The translations under genes and the position numbers were made by a program. A stretch of 32,024 nucleotides of DNA from Bacteroidota bacterium (GTDB lineage: Bacteria; Bacteroidota; Bacteroidia; JAADEI01; JALVCQ01). This document shows, piece by piece, positions 24,790 to 32,024 of the stretch; the first letter of the stretch is position 1; each line of letters begins with the position of its first letter. The notes under the pieces are model-generated. The model saw only the letters and a program-made list of their open reading frames with translations. It was not told where the DNA came from and searched no databases. The DNA lies in the NCBI GenBank assembly GCA_027009805.1, contig JALVCQ010000091.1, positions 1 to 32,024 of the forward strand. Reading direction: 5' to 3'.

Positions 24790-26802
24790 CTATTCTATTG
24801 AAAGCGGAAAAAGTAACGCTTTTTGCGGGACTATTCGCTCTTCTCTCCATAACGGACGAAACGGAGCCATCGACATCCGTCGGAACCGCTTTCGAGACGA
24901 CAGAGTAATCACCGTCTTTTCCACCCACGGCCACCGGTCGCCGCGGACGTGCACCTGAAACTCCTGTTTTCCCACCATCCACAACGGACGACGAACCATC
25001 ACCAGGCGGTCGGAATACCGTTCAGGAAACGACCTGAACACTACTTTTTTCACAAACCAACTATCCAGCATCCGGCGATGCCGGCGCACAAACTCGTCAG
25101 GAGCAGCCCGATGAAGAAACACCACAGCTCTCCGCCCATTCGGAACAACCAATGCCATTCCGGAAGAGACAGCCACCCAGGCGCCCCGCGGATGCGACAT
25201 CACCCGCCACTTCCGAACCGTGCGCACCGTTCCATACACCGCCAACACCAACCAGAGCCCCACCCATGCCTCCCACCGACGGATATAATAAAACACAACC
25301 GCCGACATCACCACCAAAAGCAACCCCAGCATCATTTCAACGTCTGATAAATACAAACCTTCCCACATCGCCCCGCGCCACGAAGACACCCAAAAAGAAG
25401 CCGCCTTCAAACCACGCAATGCATACAGCAACACCATCCCCAACAGTTCCGACCACACCCCAACCCCCAGCAACGAATAAGCCAACAAATAGGCCAGCCC
25501 CACATACACCACCACCGTCACCAACGGAATCACCATCAGGCTGCTCAGCACACTGTAAAGCGGCAGCTTTCCAAAATAATAAATCACCAGCGGTGCGGTG
25601 GAAAGCACCGCCGCCGCCGACATCATCATCAACATCACCGCCCACTGAACCCACCCGGAAGAAAAAGCCACCCAGCGCCGCCATATGCCCACAAACACGA
25701 TGATGCCCATCACCGCCGCATATGAAAGCTGAAATCCGGCATCTAACAAATAAGCCGGCTGAATGACCAACATCAAGAAAAACGACACAAGGGCCGTATT
25801 AAGCGACCACTGATCCCGTTCGACCGAGAGGGCCATGCCAAAGAGAAAAAACATCAACGCCGCCCGAACCACCGACGGTGAAAAACCCGTCAGCGCCGCG
25901 TATCCGCCCAACACCACCGCCATCAAAACCAGCCGCAACCACCGCAGCCACCTTCCATACCGCCAGCGCCGAAGCAGCCAGGCCAGCGGCAGGTAAATAA
26001 TTCCCACATGCAGCCCCGAAATAGCCAGCACATGCACCGCACCGGCCCGCACGAATCCTTCCCGGAGCCGACTGTCCATCCCCTCCCGAATCCCCAATAA
26101 AATCGCCCGACCCAACTTCAATGCATCCCCCGACAACACTTGCGCAAGCGCACCATCCAGAAACCGCCGCCAGCGAACTATTACGCCCTCACGCTCAGTG
26201 GCCGCCACCGCCCATCGACGCGGATACAACACGTGCCGAATCGACGGCCACTTCCGACGGTTCCAGTTGATCCAGAACGGCGAATCTCCCTTAAACAACG
26301 CTCTCGCATACGCCTCCATCACATATACCCCTTCCTCCGGACCCTTTCCCCTCGGAAATCTCACCAGCACCGTTTCCGCACCTTTCACTTCCCGCCCTTT
26401 TTTCGTTTCAGGTTGCCAACACCAAACCTTCCCCCGATAGGTCTCAAAATAATCGCTTACCTTCACCTTCTCATCCAGCAATATCACGGCTTTCCCCTTT
26501 CCCGCACTCACCACCCCTTCTTTCGGCGGCCCACACCTTACCAGATACCACGCTGCCCCCAACAATCCGAAAGCCGTCACCTGAAATCCCATCGACGCCT
26601 TTCCCTTCACCCACCACGCCAACCCACCCATTACCACCGTCCCTCCTATCAAAACCACCGGATGAACCACCTCCCCGTATCGATACGCCGACAGAATCCC
26701 CGCCGCAAACGGCAACAAAATCCGAAGAATTGGAAGGTGTTGATATCGCAGAGAAACCCGGTGAAAAAACAAGGGACTTTTTACCATACCCGATTTTTCC
26801 AC
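24790..26802 (-). CDS. comEC: ComEC/Rec2 family competence protein
   Basis: 670 aa. AGAVHVLAISGLHVGIIYLPLAWLL (competence-domain motif), many TM helices, ALTGFSPSVVRAALMFFLFGMALSVERDQWSLNTALVSFFLMLVIQPAYLLDAGFQLSYAAVMGIIVF. Starts GTG 26802 or ATG 26787. Confidence 0.92.
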   Translation of the reverse strand: MEKSGMVKSPLFFHRVSLRYQHLPILRILLPFAAGILSAYRYGEVVHPVVLIGGTVVMGGLAWWVKGKASMGFQVTAFGLLGAAWYLVRCGPPKEGVVSAGKGKAVILLDEKVKVSDYFETYRGKVWCWQPETKKGREVKGAETVLVRFPRGKGPEEGVYVMEAYARALFKGDSPFWINWNRRKWPSIRHVLYPRRWAVAATEREGVIVRWRRFLDGALAQVLSGDALKLGRAILLGIREGMDSRLREGFVRAGAVHVLAISGLHVGIIYLPLAWLLRRWRYGRWLRWLRLVLMAVVLGGYAALTGFSPSVVRAALMFFLFGMALSVERDQWSLNTALVSFFLMLVIQPAYLLDAGFQLSYAAVMGIIVFVGIWRRWVAFSSGWVQWAVMLMMMSAAAVLSTAPLVIYYFGKLPLYSVLSSLMVIPLVTVVVYVGLAYLLAYSLLGVGVWSELLGMVLLYALRGLKAASFWVSSWRGAMWEGLYLSDVEMMLGLLLVVMSAVVFYYIRRWEAWVGLWLVLAVYGTVRTVRKWRVMSHPRGAWVAVSSGMALVVPNGRRAVVFLHRAAPDEFVRRHRRMLDSWFVKKVVFRSFPERYSDRLVMVRRPLWMVGKQEFQVHVRGDRWPWVEKTVITLSSRKRFRRMSMAPFRPLWREERIVPQKALLFPLSIE

Positions 26803-26996
26803 GTAAATTACATCATCCGTCCGCTACTTTTACACGTGAAAACCGCCGATGTGAATTGTGTGAACTGGCGAGAATGCAGGATAAATCCAGAACCTTCCCC
26901 AATACAAAAAGGGCGAAAGAGCTGTGAATTCACCGTTTCCACCCGATTATTTCCTACTCTACGATCTTTTAGGTAAGAGAATTGATGTAACAACTA

Positions 26997-27032
26997 AAAG
27001 CGGGGAAACGCCAAAAAGCATTTCCCCACTTT
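26997..27032 (-). terminator. Rho-independent-like hairpin downstream of the YadA/S74 gene
   Basis: Minus strand AAAGTGGGGAAA-TGCTTTTTGGCG-TTTCCCCGCTTT followed by TTAG; 12-bp stem with one U-G wobble, 25 nt after the stop of the 27057-29021 ORF. Confidence 0.65.
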
Positions 27033-27056
27033 AAAGTATCAGTTGGGGTATGAAAC

Positions 27057-29021
27057 CTATCGTTTTGTTTCAGCTTCTAATTCGGAAAGTCGGTGCTCTA
27101 ACCGCTGAATGTGTTGTTGTTGCTGCTGAATAGCATTAATAAGCACAGGAACCAGCCGGGTGTAATCCACCGACCAGAGGCTTTTGCTTTCGTCGGCTGG
27201 TTTACTCACGGCCTCAGGAATGACCTGATAAAGTTCCTGGGCGAGTAATCCCACGGTGTGTTCTTTATTGTTTTTGTCTATCACCAACTGACTGTTTTCA
27301 AAATGGGAAGAATGATGAACATATTCCACGGGTCGCAGTTTCATTACCGCATCCACTCCATAATGTATGTGTCGAATGTGGCTTTTGATGCGCTGGTCAG
27401 AATAAGTTAACCACGCATTAGCCCGTCCTTTTCCAATGCTGCTATCGGTGTTGTTGGGTAGTTCCAGTGCATAGGCAGGGCTGTCAAGATTTATTCCCAC
27501 GCGATAAGTATTGCCGTTTGGTCCAATGAGAAAAACATTTGATGTATTGATGGTGGGAGGAGATGAGGATACGTTATATCCAAATGCAAAAGTGTGAGAG
27601 GCGGTAAAGTCTAATTTCATGCCCCTTCCCATGGAAACAGAGTAGCTGCCGGAAGCTGTATTGTTTTGTCCCCCTAACACGGCAGCGGCGAATCCCGTTG
27701 CAGTGTTGCTTTGTCCTCCGGCAACGATGGTGTAGTCTCCGCTTGCTGTATTACTTCGTCCCGCTACGGTGGAATATTGCCCACTTGCATTGTTCGCAAA
27801 TCCTCCTACAATAGTGGCGAGATTTCCACTTGCGTTGTTGATCCATCCACCACATACGGTAGTTCTTGGTCCGCCGGCTGTATTATTTTCTCCTCCTCCA
27901 ACGGTGGAGCGTTCTCCGCTTGCTGTATTGTTCTGACCTCCTGCAATCACAGCGGCCATTCCGCTTGCCGTGTTGTTGGAACCGCCGCCCACAGTGGAGC
28001 TTGATCCACTTGCAGTATTATTTGAACCGCCACTTATAGTAGTGCTCGAATTGCTTGCCGTGTTGTTGATACCAAAAGCTACCGAGAAATTTCCTGTGTT
28101 GATATAGTCCCATTGATTACCTGTGACTCGTCCTGCCCGAATGGCGGATTTGCGTGGGTTCCATATAAAAGCAGTTTTTGCTCCGGCTGGGATGGTGTCC
28201 CCTGATCCATAATTTCCTTCTGCGTACATCATTCCATCGCCGATGAGGTGCAACTGATAGTTGGGACTTGTTGTTCCGACGCCGACGTTACCAGCGTCGG
28301 ATATGACCACATTGGTAGCATTATTGGCATGAATATAGGTGCCTGCATCAGTCCACTGTCCACTTCCTCCACTGCTTCCTCCAAGGTTCGTCCATGTGCC
28401 GCCGTTGTTCTTAAACTGTATAATTCCTCCATTGTCTCTAATTCCATACCCCCAGTATCCCACGGCTGATCCAAAGTTGTGATAGCTATTGGCGGATTGA
28501 AGCATATTGCCTACTACGTGCAATTTTGTTGTCGGACTTGCCGTTCCAATGCCCAGTTTTCCGCTGTTAATCACCATATTTCCGAATTCGTTTAATCTGA
28601 ACATCCACGTCCCGTTTTCATCAAATGCCTCGAAAAAAGACCAGGCACTGGACGTTGTTCTTGTCATACTAATCCCGATTTGGCCTGTTCCTTGAACGGT
28701 AACTAATTTTCCGGCACCGGGCGCTCCTGATGGTAGCGTTGCACTTCCTGTCATAATCTTTCCTGTTACCGTTAATTGTGCATCCGGGTTTGCTGTTCCG
28801 ACGCCTATGTTACCATTATTCTTAACGACTAAATAGGTATTGCTTCCATGCTGAATGTGCAATAGGCTGCCGGTGTATGTGGTTGGTGCTTGAATGTCTA
28901 ACCGGGCAGCCGGCACAGTGGTCCCTATACCCACTTCCTGGGAGTATGTAAAAGTTGTTGATAAAAACGAAAACAAGATAGCAGGTGTTGAAAAGATTTG
29001 CTTATTCATATTATTGCTCAT
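27057..29021 (-). CDS. Secreted protein with YadA-head/Hep_Hag-type repeats and C-terminal intramolecular chaperone (peptidase S74) domain
   Basis: 654 aa. Signal peptide MNKQIFSTPAILFSFLSTTFTYSQ; about ten ~15-aa repeats (NNTASGSSSTVGGGS NNTASGMAAVIAGGQ...); C-terminal AWLTYSDQRIKSHIRHIHYGVDAVMKLRPVEYVHHSS...EHTVGLLAQELYQVIPEAV, then coiled coil INAIQQQQQHIQRLEHRLSELEAE. Start may be the second ATG (29009). Confidence 0.88.
   Translation of the reverse strand: MSNNMNKQIFSTPAILFSFLSTTFTYSQEVGIGTTVPAARLDIQAPTTYTGSLLHIQHGSNTYLVVKNNGNIGVGTANPDAQLTVTGKIMTGSATLPSGAPGAGKLVTVQGTGQIGISMTRTTSSAWSFFEAFDENGTWMFRLNEFGNMVINSGKLGIGTASPTTKLHVVGNMLQSANSYHNFGSAVGYWGYGIRDNGGIIQFKNNGGTWTNLGGSSGGSGQWTDAGTYIHANNATNVVISDAGNVGVGTTSPNYQLHLIGDGMMYAEGNYGSGDTIPAGAKTAFIWNPRKSAIRAGRVTGNQWDYINTGNFSVAFGINNTASNSSTTISGGSNNTASGSSSTVGGGSNNTASGMAAVIAGGQNNTASGERSTVGGGENNTAGGPRTTVCGGWINNASGNLATIVGGFANNASGQYSTVAGRSNTASGDYTIVAGGQSNTATGFAAAVLGGQNNTASGSYSVSMGRGMKLDFTASHTFAFGYNVSSSPPTINTSNVFLIGPNGNTYRVGINLDSPAYALELPNNTDSSIGKGRANAWLTYSDQRIKSHIRHIHYGVDAVMKLRPVEYVHHSSHFENSQLVIDKNNKEHTVGLLAQELYQVIPEAVSKPADESKSLWSVDYTRLVPVLINAIQQQQQHIQRLEHRLSELEAETKR
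27624..28073 (-). repeat. Approximately ten tandem ~45-nt coding repeats (YadA-like beta-roll)
   Basis: Recurring gcttgccgtgttgtt/gcttgctgtattgtt-type units on the plus strand encode (N/S)NTASGxxxxVxGGx on the minus strand. Confidence 0.85.
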
Positions 29022-29037
29022 TTAAGCGGGTTTGCCG

Positions 29038-29072
29038 CAAATATACTGGTTGTTTTTTTATATTTTGTAAAC
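29038..29072 (-). promoter_or_regulatory. Putative Bacteroidota-type promoter of the YadA/S74 gene
   Basis: Minus strand TATATTTG (plus caaatata, 29038-29045) matches TAnnTTTG; a weak TTTA about 23 nt upstream in an A/T-rich spacer. Confidence 0.4.
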
Positions 29073-29110
29073 AGGATTAGAATGGAGCAATATTTCCCTA
29101 AGGGTAGCAG

Positions 29111-29905
29111 CTACTTGTTTGTAAGAGTTTTAGGAACCTGCCCGAACAGCCGTTTAACTTCCCGCGGCGTGAGGTGTCGCCAATGGCCGCGGGGAAGTTT
29201 TTTCTTGGTCAGTCCGGCGAATGCGGTTCGGTCCAGATGGGTGACCTCATACCCTAAGGCCTTAAAGGTGCGCCGGATGATGCGGTTTCGACCGGAATGC
29301 AGTCGAACGCCCAACATCTTTTTTTCTTCATCCAATATGGCTGCTTCGTCGAATGTGGAGAGTCCATCTTCGAGGGGCACGCCTTCCACCAACTTTTGAA
29401 GGTCGGTCCGGGTGATGGGCTTGTTGAGTCGGACCCGATAGATTTTTTCCACCCGACTGGAAGGATGGGTGAGCGCATGGGCCAGCGAGCCGTCATTGGT
29501 GAGCAGAATCAATCCGGTGGTCTGGCGGTCGAGCCGGCCCACCGGAAACACCATCTCCCGTAAATCGGCCGGTAAAAGGTCCATGACGGTTTTCCGTCGC
29601 CGTTCGTCTTTTCGGGTGGTGATGACGTCTTTGGGTTTGTTGAGAAGGATATATACCTTTTCATTGGCAGGATGAATGGTTTTCCCATCCACCTGAACTT
29701 CGTCCCGTCCCGGGACAACGCGAACGGCCGGTGAGGTGGCGGTTTTTCCGTTGACTTTGACGCGGCCGGAGAAAACAAGCTGGTCGGCTTCCCGCCGTGA
29801 CCAGCGGCCCGACATGGCAATGTAGCGATTGAGTCGGATTTTCTCGGCCGGCCCACTTTGATCTATATTCCTATTTTTGGGCTCCCAAACGTTTTTCGAA
29901 TGCAT
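29111..29905 (-). CDS. rRNA pseudouridine synthase, RluB/RsuA family
   Basis: 264 aa. N-terminal S4 domain (IRLNRYIAMSGRWSRREADQLVFSGRVKVNGKTA), VYILLNKPKDVITT, FPVGRLDRQTTGLILLTNDGSLAHALTHPSSRVEKIYRVRL, GRNRIIRRTFKALGYEVTHLDRTAFAG. Confidence 0.95.
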   Translation of the reverse strand: MHSKNVWEPKNRNIDQSGPAEKIRLNRYIAMSGRWSRREADQLVFSGRVKVNGKTATSPAVRVVPGRDEVQVDGKTIHPANEKVYILLNKPKDVITTRKDERRRKTVMDLLPADLREMVFPVGRLDRQTTGLILLTNDGSLAHALTHPSSRVEKIYRVRLNKPITRTDLQKLVEGVPLEDGLSTFDEAAILDEEKKMLGVRLHSGRNRIIRRTFKALGYEVTHLDRTAFAGLTKKKLPRGHWRHLTPREVKRLFGQVPKTLTNK

Positions 29906-31636
29906 CTTCGGTGGCTGATTTTAGCTTTGTTGTTTCCGGTTTGGGGAATGACGCAAACGCACATCATTCGCGTATGTCCCGACGGAAATAACGTCACGGT
30001 TCACATTGATTGGAAGGCCCCCGATACCTGTCAGCAGATACTTTTCGGCCTGGTGTATGGCAGCAGCGACGGCCTGACTTATTCGTTTCTGGATACAGTG
30101 CATATTTCCGATGCTTCTTATAGTCATGCCGATGCGCTTAAGCAATCCAACACGTGGTCGTATCACATCCGATATCTGGTCAAATGCGGCATACAAACCT
30201 ATTGGTTTTATTCCGACACGGTGGTGTTGGATGATGTGGCGCCCGATTCGGTGTTGCTTCATCGGGCCACGGTGATGAACGATTCGGCTTATCTCTTCTG
30301 GACGAGCAATGATTCGACGGTGGCGTTTTACCTTGTCTATCATGCCAACGCATCGTCCGATCCCAGCGTTCCCATCGATACGGTCCGGGGGCGCACGTGG
30401 TGGGGCACCGCCTTTGCCGACTCGATGGCTGATAAAGTATATCGGGTGGCTGCTGTGGACAGCTGCGGCAACGTCTCCCTTTTAAGTCAGCCGCTTTCGC
30501 CTATGAGTTTGACCTATGTGTCGGATTCGTGCCTTCCGCTGGTCACATTTCAATGGAATCATCGCGTATCGCCTGTCTATCTTCCCATTGAAGCCTATCT
30601 CTTGGTGATAGTGGACACCGGCGTTTACGACCGGGTCCCGCTGGACAGTCTCTCGCAGCGTGCGATGCAATATGATATGACGGGCTTTCCGCACGATTCC
30701 TTTTATGCTGTTGTCCAATATATCGGCGGCGGCGGAGATACGGCATATTCACGGTGGTTAACCATCCCTTCCACCAACCTTTATTATCCGCCGTCGATGA
30801 CGATAGAGAATATCACGGTGGAATCGGATTCGCTGTGGATTCTCACGCACATAAGTTTTCCGATGAATATCGCTTCGGCGGAACTTCAACGAAGGACCCC
30901 CAGCGGCACGTATCAGACTGTTTTGGCTTCCGGAGGTCCCTTCACGGATTGGATGCTCCTGATGGATTCGACGGCCGACGTTCACCTGCAATCCTATACC
31001 TATCGGTGGTTATGGAAAGGAAAATGCGGTGACAACGGCGTCACCTCGGCCCGGGACAATTCCCTTCACCTGCATGCCGCTTCGGGACCGGAAGGGTATG
31101 CGTTTCGATGGAATTTTTACACCACATGGCCGGCTTTCGATTCCTTTTACATGCAGCGTCGAATCATCGGAAAGGGCGAAGTGAAAGCGGTGGCGGCTTT
31201 TGACTATACGACCACGCGGGCTTACCTGCCCCGGTTCGATGATGTCGATTCGTTGTTTGACACAGTCTGTTTTCGCCTTGAAGTGCACCGCCCGCCTACC
31301 CAGCCGGTCCGATGGCTGGATACGGCGCATTCCAACTGGCAATGCTTCCTTCCGCAACCCATTTTCTACGCACCCAATGCTTTTCGTCCTTACTTCGGCG
31401 TCAACAAAGTGTTTCGACCGAGCATTATCAATGTGGACACCGGCCATTTCTTGATGGTGATTTTCAATCGATGGGGACAGGAGGTCTATCGGACCACCCG
31501 GTTTGAGCAGGGATGGGACGGCCTGACGAAAGACGGTAAACCCCAGCCGGAAGGCTTATACCTTTACTACATTGCTTACTACTCTACCGATGGTCGTAAA
31601 TACGAGGATTTCGGTGAAGTGCACCTTTTGTGGTAG
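29900..31636 (+). CDS. Secreted protein with FnIII-like repeats and T9SS gliding-motility-type C-terminal domain (CHU_C)
   Basis: ATG at 29900 gives signal peptide MHLRWLILALLFPVWGMTQ (ORF track begins 29858). C-terminus FYAPNAFRPYFGVNKVFRPS...FLMVIFNRWGQEVYRTTRFEQGWDGLTKDGKPQPEGLYLYYIAYYSTDGRK. Confidence 0.88.
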   Translation: MHLRWLILALLFPVWGMTQTHIIRVCPDGNNVTVHIDWKAPDTCQQILFGLVYGSSDGLTYSFLDTVHISDASYSHADALKQSNTWSYHIRYLVKCGIQTYWFYSDTVVLDDVAPDSVLLHRATVMNDSAYLFWTSNDSTVAFYLVYHANASSDPSVPIDTVRGRTWWGTAFADSMADKVYRVAAVDSCGNVSLLSQPLSPMSLTYVSDSCLPLVTFQWNHRVSPVYLPIEAYLLVIVDTGVYDRVPLDSLSQRAMQYDMTGFPHDSFYAVVQYIGGGGDTAYSRWLTIPSTNLYYPPSMTIENITVESDSLWILTHISFPMNIASAELQRRTPSGTYQTVLASGGPFTDWMLLMDSTADVHLQSYTYRWLWKGKCGDNGVTSARDNSLHLHAASGPEGYAFRWNFYTTWPAFDSFYMQRRIIGKGEVKAVAAFDYTTTRAYLPRFDDVDSLFDTVCFRLEVHRPPTQPVRWLDTAHSNWQCFLPQPIFYAPNAFRPYFGVNKVFRPSIINVDTGHFLMVIFNRWGQEVYRTTRFEQGWDGLTKDGKPQPEGLYLYYIAYYSTDGRKYEDFGEVHLLW

Positions 31637-32024
31637 CCGTATGGGTTGAATCCGAAAATGCGGCGCAATTAACGCCCACGGAACAGACGATATGGCGGTC
31701 TTTTCCGCGTTTTGTCGAAGAAGCGTTTCTTCCACATTATGAAAAGGACTTTTTGCAGTGGAGCGTGGAATTTTTAGATGACGCTGCCATGGCGACACGC
31801 AACCATCAGATTATGCAACATGCGGGCCCGACGGATGTCATCACCCTGACCTTAAGCAAGCGGCCGTGGATTGTGGAGACCTATCTCGGCGTGGAAACAA
31901 TGCGGAACAATGCCCGAGCGTGGCATGAAGCCCCCGAGGTGGAACTTTTGCGCTTGCTTTTTCATTCGCTTCTTCACGGGCTGGGGTATGACGACCGGAC
32001 TCCGGAGCAACGCCGGCGGATGCG
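31630..32024 (+). CDS. ybeY: Endoribonuclease YbeY (rRNA maturation factor), truncated by window edge
   Basis: Frame from GTG 31630: VVAVWVESENAAQLTPTEQTIWRSFPRFVEEAFLPHYEKDFLQWSVEFLDDAAMATRNHQIMQHAGPTDVITLTLSKRPWIVETYLGVETMRNNARAWHEAPEVELLRLLFHSLLHGLGYDDRTPEQRRRM. TDVITL and HSLLHGLGYDD match the Bacteroidota YbeY pattern. No ATG-initiated ORF is in the track. Confidence 0.82.
   Translation, partial: MVAVWVESENAAQLTPTEQTIWRSFPRFVEEAFLPHYEKDFLQWSVEFLDDAAMATRNHQIMQHAGPTDVITLTLSKRPWIVETYLGVETMRNNARAWHEAPEVELLRLLFHSLLHGLGYDDRTPEQRRRM

Noticed and set aside
24788-24982. N-terminal 65-aa extension of the 22706-24982 ORF
   Set aside because: Lies inside comEC and precedes a clean lipoprotein signal at ATG 24787; the extension is most likely just open frame.
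27624-28073. Tandem repeats as a possible CRISPR array
   Set aside because: Units are contiguous, in frame and encode YadA-like repeats; no constant-length unique spacers.

Overview
High-GC chromosomal window, most likely from a Bacteroidota lineage. Evidence for this is three proteins with type IX secretion (CHU_C / gliding-motility) C-terminal domains, TTG-N20-TAnnTTTG type promoters, and a Bacteroidota-style YbeY. It is mostly housekeeping and surface-protein genes: recQ (truncated by the left edge), M20 amidohydrolase, two SpoU/TrmH RNA methyltransferases, a Na+-dependent (NSS) transporter, a ComEA-like HhH protein, acyl-CoA dehydrogenase, an SDR, riboflavin synthase, accA, HMG-CoA lyase, an AI-2E family permease, a GMC oxidoreductase with a Tat-type subunit-3 partner, comEC, a YadA-head/S74-chaperone surface protein, an RluB/RsuA-type pseudouridine synthase, and ybeY (truncated by the right edge). 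The least explained material is: (1) a three-gene cassette (19411-24787, minus strand) of a predicted outer-membrane protein plus two tandem, diverged paralogous ~690-aa lipoproteins with no family I recognise; (2) a composite intergenic repeat family (three ~210-240 bp copies, plus a 28-nt perfect palindrome found alone or attached), two copies of which flank accA-mvaB-permease in inverted orientation; (3) a lower-GC YadA-like beta-roll/S74 protein; (4) a divergent gene pair whose start codons share one ATGCAT palindrome. I see no CRISPR array, tRNA, rRNA, transposase or phage module. All calls come from reading the sequence and supplied translations; no database search was run.
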